A DNA stretch of 64,000 bases from Hepsetus odoe (taxonomy: Eukaryota > Chordata > Actinopteri > Characiformes > Hepsetidae), in assembly GCA_017165825.1 (NCBI GenBank), contig CM029367.1, positions 26,062,506 to 26,126,505 of the forward strand, given 5' to 3'. Position 1 is the stretch's first letter, and every line of letters starts with the position of its first letter. Under the pieces are notes generated by a model, which was not told the origin of the DNA, ran no database searches, and was given only the letters and a program-made list of their open reading frames with translations. Of the stretch, positions 24,208 to 38,147 are shown one piece after another. The position numbers and the translations under genes are program-made.

Positions 24208-25443
24208 ATGGGAGCTAAGCCATCCAAAAGAAGCAGTATGAAGAAGGTAAGCCGACTTTTTAAATAGCTGAAATAAGTTACTAGTTAAAACTGAAAAGGG
24301 TTTCAAAAAATCTTCCTTCAAGCATGTTAAGAACTAAACATGCTGATTATAATTAAGCTATTTTAAAAGACAACTGAGCCTTCAGCAGATTGTAAATCAG
24401 GATTTATGTGTGAAAATCACAAAGCCATTGATGACTAATGTGCTTGGCTGTAAGCTACAAAATCGCCATTCACCTTTAACCTGCACAGCTGGCTAATATA
24501 CTTATGCTCATTATTTTTTATTGTGAGCATAATGAACTCTGAGCTCAGTGTTTGAACACAGATTGATTGCTGAAGGCACCAGAGCTGATGGGCTAATCAC
24601 AGCCCTAGGCTAGCACTAGAATAGAGACTTAACTGGGTCTGGGATGGGGGATGATGTGACTTGGACAAGAGTAACGGCGACTGGGACAGGGGAGTATCTC
24701 CAGCTGAAACAGAGGGGGGACTATGAGTGGGATGATTGGAACTACAATAATAGGATAACCTGTGTAGGGATGGTGATGTAATTAAGGCAATGAGGGGCAA
24801 CTGTGACTGGGACAGTAGGTTAACAGGGACTGGGAAAGTGGGCTGGACTATGATGGTGAGGTAAGCAAATGAAACAGTGTGGCGACTGAACCAGAGATAG
24901 TGATTAGTGGAAGTGAGAATGGGCTGATGAAGGGGGTAAGTGGGAGAGAAATGATGGAGTTCTCTGATAAAATAACAACTGGGCTAGTAGGGTGACTTGA
25001 ATGGTGAGTTAATTGGCACTGGGATGATAACTGGTAACTGGGGTGGTGATAAAATGACTGCAATGGTGAGATGACTAGGATTTGGATGGCAGGGTAAATT
25101 ATACCAGAATTTTTAATTGACTAGAATATCAAGGTAACTAGGACTGGAACTGATGTGGGGGAATGACTGGGGTGGTGGCATAACTTTCTGGTTCTTCCTG
25201 AAGGGTGCCCAACCCCTTGAGAGCAGTACAGCCCCACTTGCAGCAGCAATGCTGGGGGCAGTGCAGGGGGCAGGAGCTGAGGATGAGGAGGATGAAGATT
25301 CGGGGAATGAGCAGGAGTTTGATGAACCATTGTGTGCTCTGGTTCAAAATTGCTCTATGCTGCACAACATCGTGGGACCTGCATGCATTTTCCTCCGACA
25401 AGGCCTCGCTCAGGCCCAGCTCGTATGTGCACACACACATACA

Positions 25444-25500
<57 letters not shown>

Positions 25501-28500
25501 ATTTTTGACTCTTTCTTTCTGCTGAATCCTGCATGATTGCCCCAGCGTGTTGTTGTGCTACACCTAACCTTATATTTTACATCAGAAGCAAAGAGGAACA
25601 TTTTCAGATAAACCTTTTTAAAAATCATATCCAGCAGTAAAACCCCTACACTTTCACATTTAGATATTCTGAATGCCTGTGGCATGTACCTCTTTATCAC
25701 TCTCTGTCTCTCCTTATCCATCTACAGTCATCCCATCATGACCATCACCAAGTAATCCCCTCCCCCAACAACCTGACACCATCACCTCTCTCACCTCCTG
25801 GGCCCTGTGAATGGAGGGTGCTGTGTCATCGTGTAGTAACCAGCTCCTTCTCATGTGAGTTGGAATTGGAATCTTCTTTTTCTTTCAGACTTTGCAGAGC
25901 ACTGTGGCTCATATCTGGATAAGAATATTATCATAAAGTGTAGTCTAATTGGTCGTGTTCATTCCTGTAAAAAGCAGTACGACATGGCATCATTTTCTTT
26001 TCAAGGAGATTTAACTGACATTTTTGAAACTGTGGGCAGAACTGTTTAATGATAGTCATTATCCTTTAGTATGATTGCATTTGAAGAACAGCTCTATTGC
26101 ACAAATGGTTATAGCTGAAAAGTGCATCAGTAAGGCTATCATTAAAGATTCTGTCACATTTAGCACAATGATGACCAGAGGCCAGCGAAGATATTGTGAC
26201 TATTTTAGTGAAAGTGACTATTTGTCATTGTGAGCACACAGCACAGCACTCAATGAACCGCAAAATGTATTCTCTGTATTTAACCCATACGCACCCCGCA
26301 GCAGCGGACAGCCGATCCTGGGGCTTAGTCCCTAACCACTAGGCTGCCCCTGTTTCACTGCTGACATTGAGACTAGTATCAGTGTAATACTCTGCTGACT
26401 ATGACAGTATATAGACGCTAATTGCTGTAGGCCATTATTCAGTGCCTGAATCATCTTAATTTTTTTTATGTCCTGTTCTGACATTAGAGGACAGTCATGC
26501 TGTGCTACTATTGCTATACGTGAAGGTCACTGCACTGTATCATGGAACCATTTTTTCACAAGCACTACACATACCGATTCGATGCTTGCCATATACACAA
26601 AGTCATTCAGAGAAGTTTTGTGTGAAATGGTCCATTATTGATATATACAATCAATAGGACATTTGACATTAGTGATTAGATTATTTTGCAGATTAATTTG
26701 CATACTATGCTTCTTATGTCAGCCCTCAGTTTTTTTTACTCCAACACAATATGATCCACTGTCTGGAGCTCCTTTTCACAATATTTTGGTTTTCAAACAA
26801 ACACAGAGACTCCATGGATATTATCAATGTTACACGCCATCTGAGTAGGATGCTTATCCTCACCAGGGATAGAGATGGTGTTGGTGTTGTTATTCCAGCA
26901 GTCATAGGGTGGAAAACAGAGGAAAACTCTGACACTTCACCAGTCCCTGAAAGGGCAGATAAACTCACGAAACACACCTTTTGGCAATTTTCCATCTGCA
27001 ATCTACTTAACCTCCATGTTTTTGTTCTGTGGGAATAAACCGATAAAAGATAATAATAATAAAGACCCACAAATATGTGGTGAACATGCTAATTCCACAG
27101 AAAGGACTCGCAAGCCTAGTCATAAAGCCATTTTATTTACTATAAATAATAATCAATGCAATATGTCATTTTAACACAATAAAATCCCCTGGCTATAGTA
27201 ATAGACATGGAAAAATGGGTGTGATTGTGCCTCACAATCCTCTCCATGTTTTTATATTTTTTTTAAATTTAGCCCTAAACCATGCAATCGTTTTCCAATG
27301 TTTTGATCAGTACTAAAAAAACAAAATCAATCACAAATAAAGGTTTCAGGCAATGTAATTGTAATAATCATGTAATATATGATTATATATATAAAACATT
27401 CATATCAAACCTCTATGAGGTAGCTCATACGTAGGTGAGGTAGGTAAACTAATGACATTCTCATCATCACCACCATGAATATAATGCAGAAATATGGATA
27501 GATCAGTGGATTTAATAATGTAAATAACAACCAACTTCCTTGGTATACATCTTGAATGTGAGAAATTTTTGAACTCATTTCGGCCAGTAGAGACTTGTTG
27601 TATTTTGGGGTGACTGTGCATCATTTGGAATAGTGATATCATCATGGCTGGCAAGCACAGATGGGTAAAACGTGTAACAGATGCGGTATATGGTTGTGTG
27701 TAACAAATGCATAGCACTCTCAGAAATAGAAACAGTACCAAAAACATGCTCCAGGCAGTTTAATATTTCATTTTGTTACACACATCTGCATGATAATCTC
27801 AGTATCCTTTCTTGCGTGGCTAGTGTGCAACACCCATCCGTTCTCCTGAGATTCCTGTATAGAGATTATACTGATCACTCCCTGTCTCTCCATTACTCAG
27901 CACCCTTTTGCAATTCAGTTTCCCAGCATCCGAGGTCCGTGGTGTCATGTTGATCTGTCAAAGACAAACTGCATGACAAATGCACAGTTCCAGAGAAATA
28001 GCACAACATATGTGGTGATGAATCCTGCTAGTGTATCTGCATGTCTGTGGGAGTTTTCAGTCTTTTTAAAATGGATCTCTAAAACCCAAAAATCTCTTGA
28101 GCTCCATTTGTTGCTTGGCAACCCAGGCCTGTGTAATCTGTCCAGTGTGGTCACCCTTGTGTGCAGGGCAGGGCTGTGCAGAACTGCGGCTTTGCCAATT
28201 CACAGCAGTAATCAGCCTAAATACGCAGCAGCAGAGCCAGGAGGCTGCACTCAGTCACTGCCAAAACACAGGCTCAGGCCATCCTAAATCATACCAGCAC
28301 TCCTACTCAGCACACTTATGTAATGCAAAAATATTTTTATTCTGTGTGCTGATGTTTATTTATTTGGAGGGGCATCAAAGTGGATCATAATGCATCTTTC
28401 CATCTCCCACCTAACTCAGACACACACATAATATCAGAAAGTTTGGTTGTCTGAGATCATGATCATTACATCCTTGCTTTCGTTGATGGGAACATATTTC

Positions 28501-30794
28501 TCAAGACTGAATGATGATTTTATAAGTTAAGGATCTAAAAATCAATACTGGTGTAATGAAACAGCCCTGAAACAATTTATTTGGGTGACTGATGAGTTAT
28601 AGGGTTTGTTATACATGCAGCTGCAGTTTTAGATAAAATAACAAAGCATAATTTTCAGAGTAAAAAATGTCTTTCCTGATTGACAATCATTGAAAAAATG
28701 TTCATAAGTGATTTCATTTAACTGTTCCTTTCCATTCCTTTATATTACTGACATTTTTGTGAATTATTACCACCTTTCCCCACTTGACATGCAGCCCACT
28801 ATCTTTAGTGACAGTCAACCATCATGAGTATTTGTATGTACAGTGTGTTCACATTCATATGTAATTTTGCATGTTTCTGTCTGTCCTAACTTGCTGTCTC
28901 TGTGTGTATGCTTATAATCGGTTACCACTACAGGACAGAGATCTCCGGCCTGAGGAAATTGAAGGTACACAAATAAAACATATTTGACCAAATGCAACCC
29001 ATACCATTACACAGAGAGAGGCTCAGCAATATACTGCCAATTATTAACTTGCCCAAACAGCTTATCTCCTTCTTTCACTTTTACTCCAACCCTATAACCC
29101 CTTTCCTCTCAAGCTGTTTATCCCTCATTCACATTCAGTCCAAGCTGACTTTTCCCCAAACAAAACTCTTGCTTCTGCATCCTTCAGCATCCTCTAGCTG
29201 CTCAGTTTTTGTCTTTGTGTTATGAAACTGTATAGACACATGTGACATCTCTCTCTCTTTCTCTCTCTTGCTTTTCCAGAGCTGAAAGAAGCTTTCAGGG
29301 AGTTTGATAAGGACAGGGATGGCTTCATTAGCTGCAAGGACCTGGGCGAGTGCATGAGGACAATGGGCTACATGCCAACAGAAATGGAGCTGATAGAGCT
29401 TAGCCAGCAGATATGTGAGTGAATTGAGTCACCATCCACTTTATTAGAAACAGTCTGGAATCAAAGTTTTCAATAATGCAAAAATAATTAGTTTGAAGAT
29501 ACGTGTGTGTAATTATTTTAATGTAATATTTCTGTACAAATTCATAGAAGCTAAATGAGATAAGATTACTTATGTGTTATGTATGTGTTATAATAAAGTC
29601 AATAAAAAATGTGAATAAAGGAAGAGCATGAAAATGAGTGAGAGAGTGAATAAATTATTCAGTTGCTACTGTGAGCTAGTTATTCCTGACAATATTGCAG
29701 CTTTTATTGTATCAAAGCAGAATGATGCTACAGGTATTTAACCTCTTAAACTTTAAGGGACCATTAGCAGATCAAAATCTTAAAGCCAGAAATTTAATTC
29801 CAAGTTCTGAGACAGTTACTGAGTAATTAATAGTATTTACTGGATAATAAGTCTTAAGTTTAATTAGCAAATAATAAAACAAGAGTGGTTTTGTATGTAG
29901 TTATCACATGCTTCAAGCTTACTCTATTAACAAAGTATAGCTTTGAATGCTTGTTTTATTGTCAAGGTGGGGGCCGGGTGGACTTTGAGGATTTTGTGGA
30001 GCTGATGGGGCCAAAAATGTTGGCTGAAACAGCAGATATGATTGGAGTGAAGGAGCTGAGAGATGCTTTTAGAGAGGTTGGTAAAACAGCATGAAACAAA
30101 AAACACTGATGATCAATCAGTGATGCCCTTTTTTGTTTTGTTTGTAACCACTTACATTATGTTCTTGATGGCCTACTGATAACTCCTTACTAGCCTTCAT
30201 TTTTAATATCAGTTAAATCCTTTTTACCTTCCATTTCTCACTTCCTCTGTCTGCTTCTCAGTTTGATTCTAACGGTGATGGTCAGATCAGTCTGGCCGAG
30301 TTGAGAGAGGCCATGAAGAAACTCATGGGTGAACAACTAACTGCCAGGGAAATTGATGAGATTCTCAGAGATGTGGACCTAAATGGAGATGGCCTTGTGG
30401 ACTTTGAGGGTGAGAGACAAATTCTTTATTCTAAATATTCAAATAAACTATGTCTCTAAGCATAAACTCTTCAGTCTTGATGTTTCGGATCTGATGTGTG
30501 GTAACAGTTTTGGTTAGATGCTGCTTAAAGGTTATTGTTTGTAACATAAGATCAGAGCGATGCTTAGTAGAAGTACAGTGTGATGTAAGTAAAAAGAACA
30601 CAAATAAGAAGAAAATGTTAATCTGAGTGGGAGAGAGAGAAATGCTCTATGGCTAGACAGTTGAAAGTGAGGTTCTTTCTAGACAAGGTTTTTATTTGCT
30701 ATTCATCAGCGGTTTGTCTCTGTTGTCACAGCCCCGGAAACTTCAACATTTATCTCTTTTTCTTGCAGAGTTTGTGCGCATGATGTCTCGCTAG
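24208..30794 (+). CDS. cabp2: Neuronal calcium-binding protein, CaBP2-like (EF-hand)
   Basis: Seven coding exons: 24208-24246, 25204-25422, 28934-28964 (31 nt), 29280-29414, 29967-30076, 30262-30409 and 30769-30794 (TAG). They join in phase to 235 aa. The N-terminus MGAKPS is an N-myristoylation consensus, suggesting membrane attachment. Exon 2 encodes an acidic linker and the CaBP-typical LVQNCSMLHNIVGPACIFLRQG. EF1 (DKDRDGFISCKD), EF3 (DSNGDGQISLAE) and EF4 (DLNGDGLVDFEE) have full calcium loops; EF2 is shortened (QQICGGRVDFEDF) and should not bind calcium. The protein ends FVRMMSR. CaBPs modulate voltage-gated calcium channels in photoreceptors, hair cells and neurons. The short EF2, without the NMNL-type insert of CaBP1/5, favours CaBP2. 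CaBP1 is the main alternative. Confidence 0.88.
25434..25500 (+). repeat. (CA)n microsatellite at start of cabp2 intron 2
   Basis: A run of ACAC begins about 10 bp after the donor at 25423. Confidence 0.95.
26206..26351 (-). mobile_element. tRNA-derived SINE, family B
   Basis: AGTGAAAGTGAC, TGTCATTGTGAG and ATTTAACCCATACGCA, ending in a minus-strand box A (GCCTAGTGGTTAG). It shares this structure with 31893, 37165, 37527 and 43217. Confidence 0.7.
26352..28933 (+). other. cabp2 intron 2, remainder
   Basis: AT-rich intron with no exon that fits the gene's phase and no RNA gene seen. A 95-codon plus-strand ORF at 26751 and minus-strand ORFs here have no recognisable domain. Confidence 0.5.
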
Positions 30795-31227
30795 AGATTT
30801 ACACAAGATCTCCTATCATCCACCGAAGAAGGTGATTCTGCAGGTCTAACAGAAAATGACTTCACATATTTGCTTCTTCGTGTACAGAGACATCATTTGA
30901 TCTTCTCTCATGGATTGTTTAGAGTCTGAGTTTTTTTTTTAAATACATACATATATATAGAGTCATAAAAAAGTCATAAAAAGGTCTGCTGTATAGTCCA
31001 AAAAATAAAATAGGCATGAAATTTTACACTGACAATCTAAATAAATTATAACACACAATTCTATTCCTGACCATCTCCATAAAATTATTATGAGCAAAGA
31101 AATGTTTTGTGAAAAATGTCTCGTTTCACCAGTGTTTTATCAGGGATATTCATACCAACAATATCTCTGTACATACTGGTTGTATTGTACTTTTTGTACT
31201 TTTGCGTTGTAAAATATTAAGTAAATT

Positions 31228-31398
31228 GGACCTATGGCTCAAGAGGTTCCAGGTTCGAATCCCACCTCTAGCACTACCACCACTGGGTCCCTGAGCAAGA
31301 CCCTTAACCCTGAGTTGCTCCAGGGGGACTGTCCCTGTAATTAGGACATGGAAGTTGCTCTGGATAAGAACATCTGCTAAATGCTGTAAATGTAAATG
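31228..31398 (+). mobile_element. tRNA-derived SINE, family A
   Basis: Box B-like GGTTCGAATCC near 31252, then CACTGGGTCCCTGAGCAAGA and a tail ending GCTAAATGCTGTAAATGTAA. Confidence 0.75.
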
Positions 31399-31892
31399 GA
31401 ATTCTCATATAGTTACATACACCCCAATGTCCCTTCCATCAATGGTACAAAGCCCTACAGGATCACCAGTGAGCAGTTATTATTTGGGTTGTGGGCAATT
31501 CTCATCACAGCAGTAATGCATAACATCACACAGAAGTGCTGCAGGAGTTAAAACCCTGTGTCTGCTTACTGTCCACATTAATAGATATATCTAACGTCTG
31601 ACAGATGCAAAGATATTGTTGATACATTGAGTTAACAGGGGTTAACAAATGATGCAGGGAAACAGATGGACTGGAGGGAGTGATTGCAAATTATAAAGTG
31701 CACCTGTTTGCTGGGTGAAAGTGATCAAATTAACAGTTAGTGTAAATACAAAGTGAGTGTCTTGTCTGTGTATAGACTGTAGCACACCAACAACTGGAAC
31801 AATAATCCCTGTAGATCACCTATTGTGAATACATCAAATGAAGGGATCATAATAATCAGGATGTATTGAGTGACTAATGCATCAAAGTAACA

Positions 31893-32138
31893 TGAAAGTG
31901 ACTGTTCTTGTCATTGTGAGTACAAAACACAGCACACCACAATGAAATTGGATCTCTGCATTTAACCCATGCACAAACATACACTGTGCAGCAGGGGGCA
32001 GCTATGAAAGCACCCAGGGAGCAGTGGCAGGGACAGTACCTTGCTCAAGGGTACCTCAGGGCAACCTACTGGTAAGGGATTTGAACCCACAATCTTCTGA
32101 TTCTGGCCAACTTCCTAGCCACTAGGCCACCGCTGCCT
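31893..32138 (-). mobile_element. tRNA-derived SINE, family B, with shared 100-bp flank
   Basis: Minus-strand head GGCAGCGGTGGCCTAGTGGC with box A, and tail TGACAAGAACAGTCACTTTC. The flank 32139-32235 is an essentially perfect inverted copy of 37430-37526. Confidence 0.75.
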
Positions 32139-34267
32139 AATATTGCAAAGGGAAGATTTGTTACATGTATACATTAATGTATTTTTGGATACATATTTAG
32201 AAATCAATGGCTTTTCACATGATACAGTGTCCATGTAGATCTATACATCATCTGGAATGACTGTTGCAACATGACTGATCGTATATAAGGGTCTTTCATA
32301 GGTGTTATTAGAGTTACCTTTTTCCAAAAATGAACCTTCTACAGTGTATGTAGCTCAGTTTAACAAGCATAGCAATCGAATAAGATATCATTCTTTGCAT
32401 TTGGCTTATCACATGTATCCATCCTTCTTTTTGTGCTATTCTTCAAATGATTAAACCAAATGGTTTTGAAACACAGGTTTACTTTTACATGGTACTGCTG
32501 ACAGAATTTGCTAATTGAAATACTTTGATTTGTTTAAAACAAGATGATGTGACTGTCAGCTGTTATCTTGACATTTCCTTCATTGTTCATCGAAGTCTTT
32601 TTGCTCTCTAGAACTGCAAGATGAAACCCCCATGTGAGTGTCATGGAGCTTGTTGAAACAGAACTAAATTCTATGTCCTCATACCAAACTAGCAATGATT
32701 ATGTTCGAAACAGAATTCATGTGTAGAAAAAATGTTGTTTCCATAGAATCATAAATTCAATAAAAAATGTATTTTTTTCCAGACATATTATTCTAATCCA
32801 GTTATTAACATGTAAACAAAGTCATTCAGAGCAGCCTGATGATTTCTTATTGTAGATACATGGTACAGTGCAGATTTCATTACAATGATGGTGACAGAAA
32901 CTGGGTGTCATGATGTCTTCAATGCAAACAAAAGCATTTACTAACTACTAGCTACTATAAAACCAGCAATGGACCTATTGGAAACATCAGTTCTATTTGT
33001 AGATAAGTTGGGAAAAATGCATTCTCTTTTTCCTTGCACAAAGGCATCTGATACAAATGTTCTTCTAAAAATATTCTTTAGCCTAAACCTTCTCTCAGAA
33101 CAATTGAAAAAGAAAGTTCCCAGGTGTCAGGCATCATATCCAGCTAAATTTTATGATATGGCTCTGAGTAGCTTTTTGAGGCAATCAATCCTGAAATTCT
33201 GTGTATGTGACATCAGCTCACTCTTAATGAATTCATTTACTTAGTATCTTATTGATTTACTGTGTAAATAAGTAGAAAAAAAACTAAGCTTAACAGCTTC
33301 ACATATTATAAAAAGTGTATTTTGTTGACAATAGCGAATCATGAAATCATCATTTCACAGGTCTCTTTTTTTAATAATTTGAAACATGTCATGTATTTCT
33401 TTTACCGATTAGTGAATTCGTTAGAAAGCCTGATACTTTCTGTCATAATGTTGTAGCAAAGCATTGCCAATAAGCCATACAATCCTTGGTGACCTGAACC
33501 TAATTTCTCCAGCTCAAATTCAAAGCATCAAAGGAAACAGGTTGAGCACACTGAGATTTATTTCATTAGGAGCTTGTGTTACCTCTGCAAACTCTACTCA
33601 TTTGTTTTGATGACTGTTGTCACTTGTTGCATAATATCTTAAATCCCTTTCACGTTGGCAGCTCTCAGTATTTGAGTGTTATGCTGGTGCTGTGCCAGAT
33701 CTAATAACCTTAATCGACCCAAAATGGTTTTGCTCACTGTTTGCAGTTACAATCAGGGGCAAACAAGGCCATAACTGTAAATATATTTGGTTGGATGAAA
33801 TAGTATACCCAGGCCAAGACTTTGCAAAGACACTTGACTAGCTTTGCAAAGTCCACTTAAATGAATGCGTGATCTTTTATTCATTAGTTGTACTTTTAAA
33901 AAGGAGAAGTTATTTAATGACATTAAAAGAAGTGTGTTCACACAGTTATTAATCTGTATTTTTTATTTCTTGTGTCTTTATTTTGGTCTGCAAGTCTCTT
34001 TTTTATTCCAAGCTTAAATTTCAAATAATTAAAACTCAAAAAATCTCACATTGTATTTAAGTATAAATACCAAATATCAAAACTGTATAAAATTGCAAAA
34101 TTTCCCATTTAAAATCTCATACGTCCACCACATCTTAAGCCCATTCTTTCTTTTAAAATACTTATACATGCCAATTGCAATTTTAAAATGACCACATCTA
34201 CTTCTTCTTTTGATAATAACATCAGAGACACTACATTGATGTTTCTTTGTTGGAAAAATCAGTTGTT

Positions 34268-35029
34268 CTATGAGTTCTCTCTCTGACGGGACAGTCTCCT
34301 GCAGTGGAGAAAGATGTTGAGAGGATGGATGAAAGCCAGCAAAGTCAGGACGGTCAAACTGATGTTCACCTGGAAAGAAAGACAAGTAAGCAAAAACTGG
34401 GGCCATCATACAAACCATGATACAAACTTCCATATTAGAAATATAAACTTGCTTGTTTAATTATTCAATTAAACTCTTTCTGGAAAATAACCTTCTTCTG
34501 AATATTGGCACCAGTTAATGCAATCAATTGTAACCTTTCATAATCACCCACCAAACTAAAATACCAGTGCCAAAAAGCCAACATTGTTTATTTAATTGAT
34601 TCTTAAAAGTAGAATGTTTTGCATTGGACTTGGACCGCACACCTTGCATTGGACAGAGCATGTTGGCATGCTCTCAATAGCCTCATGAAGAGCCACTTTG
34701 GATGCTTTTACCCTTTTCATTTTGAAAGTAATTTCATTCATATACTTAACTGCTATCTATATTTGTTTAAGTATCAATGGACTATACGAACATTTAAACC
34801 GTGTATCTAATGTTTTGAATGGTCGTTTATGTAAATTATTTTTCTTATCCTTGATTGCAATATACCTTATGTTTGGCATTTGTAATTGCATTCTTCACAC
34901 AGACATGCTCTGTTGCGCAAAATATCCTTGAAAAGCTTGAAAAACCAAATACACCAACAAGAAACGGTTACAATACAGAGAGTTATGGGTGTAATTTCTA
35001 GATCTTCAGGATCTTCAACTTTTACCAGG

Positions 35030-35064
<35 letters not shown>

Positions 35065-38000
35065 ACAGGCCTTTCATTCTCTATTTTGAAATGTTAGGCT
35101 TGTCCTCCCTCTAGTGTTCAAAGACTACAGCTCCCTCTGTGGTCCATAGCCATGACCTATGTTCTGCCTTTAGCCTGAGGAATCAGGATATCAAGGATTT
35201 CAGCACAGCAAGTCAGACACACGAACACATTTGCAATTTAGTTTCTCCAATTCACCTGACGTGCATGCAAACCCTTACACAGAAACGAACAGCCAATGCA
35301 GTAATCAAAAACCTTCTTGAGGTGACAGTAACTAACCACTGCGCCACTCCAATTATAATATAATAATAATTAATAGTATATAAAATAAAGAAATTATATA
35401 TATATTATTTTTTTATTTTAGTAGCATCAGTAGTAGCAGCTGCAGTAGCAGTAGTAGTAGTAGTAGCAGTAGCAGTAGTATTAGTAGTAGTAGTAGAAGC
35501 AGTAGTAGTAGCAGCAGTAATAGTAGTAGTAGTAGTAGTAGTAGCGGTAGTAGTGGTAGTAGTAGCAGTAGCAGTAGCAGTAGTAGTAGTATTAGTAGTA
35601 GTAGAAGCAGTAGTAGTAGCAGCAGTAGTAGTAGCAGCAGTAGCAGTAGTATTAGTAGTAGTAGTAGAAGCAGTAGTAGTAGCAGCAGTAATAGTAGTAG
35701 TAGTAGTAGTAGTAGTAGCAGTAGTAGTGTTAGTAGTAGCAGTAGCAGTAGTAGTAGCAGTAGTAATGGCAGCAGTAGTAGTAGTAGCAGTAGCAGTAGT
35801 ATTAGTAGTAGCAGCAGTAATAGTAGTAGTAGTAGTAGTAGTAGCAGTAGTAGTAGTAGTAGTAGTAGTAGTAGCAGTAGTAGTAGTAGTAGTAGTATTA
35901 ATAGTAGTAGTAGTAGCAGTAGTAGCAGTATTAATAGTAGTAGTAGTAGCAGCAGTGGTAGCAGTAGTAGTTTAGAACTGAATTCACTTTCCACCGACTG
36001 ATTTAAACATCATTAAATTATTAAATGAGACTTACATAAAAGGGATCTCCTCCGAGAGCTTTAACCAAAGCAAAGCATGGATACTGCAGCAAAGACATCA
36101 CTGCTGAGAGGGACATGACCAGACCAAACAGTTTTCCAAAGTGTTGGGCGGGGAACCTGTTAAGAGTCAAATTCCTTTCACAGTTCCTTAAGATGTTTCA
36201 CAATGGCTAGATACTTGTTTCTCATATGTACATTTTAAACTTCTTCACTTACGCAATGCTGAAGAAAGCTGCATTCCCTCCATAAAGAAAAGACCGGTTG
36301 AGGACCTGCAGGATAAACGTGATGTACTGAAGAGGGAGGACAGGAATAGTAGCACAGATAGAGAAAAGAAGACACTGGAGAGAGGTGAGAAATAGGGATA
36401 AGATGGACGAACGCAAGTCTGCCTCCTTCTCTGTTTCTCCTGCAAAAAAAGGACCAAAAGGATTTGCTTTGAAATCCAAGGCATTCAAAAGATATATTTC
36501 AACTACAGTAACAGACTCTTCACAAAGACTGAACACTGCTGTGGTTATTTGTTTGCACTACGCAACAAGAGTATTAGTGAGTTCAGGTAGTGATATACGA
36601 GGATCAGTACTCAGTCACAAACCCCACCCCTCTAATTAATCCCAAAGCTCCATGCTGGATGGATCTCCATCATTTCAAAGAATCAAGCTCCATTCATCTT
36701 AAACCCAATGCTGGGAGCTTTTTACACATCTAGCAAATGCTTCTACTTAGGCATGTTGACCAGAGGCTCATTAGCAGCTGCCACATATCTCATAAGGGAA
36801 ATGCTGTTGTATAGAGATCATACAAGTTATGGGTGTGCACTGCTGATTGTCTGGGTCATCAATTGTTGCATTTTAAAAGGGTGTTGATTCCACTGGTTAC
36901 CTAACATTTCTGCATAATTCAGTCATTGAAATGTAAATAAAGCCATTCAGAGTCAGTCATGCTGATGTGAAATGGTTAACTGAAGAACGCATTAAAGTGA
37001 TTAAAGAAAGCAAGGGTTACAATTAATGGAAATAAATCTATAAATGAATTATAGCTATTTTATTGAATATCCATGACCAGTAAATCCACAGTCCTGTGGG
37101 TTTTATATATTTATATGAGTTTAATATAATGATATCATAGTGAAAAAAAATGTTTGAGCAACATTTTAAATTGCAATGTGCTGCAATGCAACACAGCAAA
37201 ATTCAACCTCTGCGTTTCACCTATACTCACATGCAGCAGGGAGCAACTATTGAAAGCACCCAGGGAGCAGTGACAGGGACGGTACCTTACTTAGGGGTAC
37301 CTTGCCTCAGGGCAACCTACTGGTGAGGGAATTGAACCCACAATCTTCAAGCAGCTCACTTTTCTTAAAACAATAAAACTATGTATTTAGTGTATTGATC
37401 TATGATTAGATTCTATAGGGGCATGATACATGGACACTGTATCATGTGAAAAGCCATTGATTTCTAAATATGTATCCAAAAATACATTAATGTATACATG
37501 TAACAAATCTTCCCTTTGCAATATTAGGCAGTGGTGGCCTAGTGGTTGCCCACGCATCGGAAGATTGTGGGTTCGATTCCCTCACAAGTAGGTTGCCCTG
37601 AGGTACCCCTGAGCAAGGTACCGTCCCCGTCACTGCTCCCCGAGCGCTTTCAATAGCTGCCCACTGCTGCACGGTGTTTGTGTGCATGGGTTAAAAGCAG
37701 AGGTCCAATTTCGTTGTGGTTCACGCTTGCTGTGCTATGACCTTGCAATGACAAGAGTTGTCACTTTCACTTTATAGTTATCTGATATTCATTTTAAATA
37801 TTTTATTATGCCAAAATGATAAACAAAATTGGTTAAAGTTACCAGAATTGACAGCAAATGGCAGAAAATGTGTCTGGGTACTTTTGGACATAAAGTGTAT
37901 CAGAGAACAATATCAAGTTTGATTATCTATAATATATGTTGTGTTTCCTCCGACCTGCTTTCAGTGGCTTCCCCTTGTGTCTGTCCATCAGCAGCCCATT

Positions 38001-38094
38001 CCAGGGGGCACAGAGAATACCACACAGCTGGGTAAAGGCAAACGCATTGGTGTACTGGCTAACTGTGGGAGAGACCGTTTGCATTATATAATCA

Positions 38095-38147
<53 letters not shown>

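Larger units (their letters stand above)
30795..34267. other. Convergent 3' interval between cabp2 and slc43a3
   Basis: Holds the 3' UTR of cabp2 on the left and that of slc43a3 on the right, with SINEs at 31228 and 31893. The plus strand has AAATAAATTATA near 31040 as a possible poly(A) signal. No exon is seen in between. Confidence 0.45.
36490..37954. other. slc43a3 intron 9 with two head-to-head SINEs
   Basis: Intron sequence between exons 37955-38062 and 36253-36439. Apart from the SINEs at 37165 and 37527 no feature is seen. Confidence 0.5.

Noticed and set aside
26726..27070. 114-codon minus and 95-codon plus ORFs in cabp2 intron 2
   Set aside because: Mutual shadows without domains, and no splice phase compatible with cabp2.
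35413..35994. 193-codon poly-leucine ORF
   Set aside because: It is the translation of the (TAG/CAG)n trinucleotide array, not a gene.
37527..37600. Possible tRNA gene (box A and box B present)
   Set aside because: The sequence continues into a SINE body found at several other sites and the cloverleaf is not intact.
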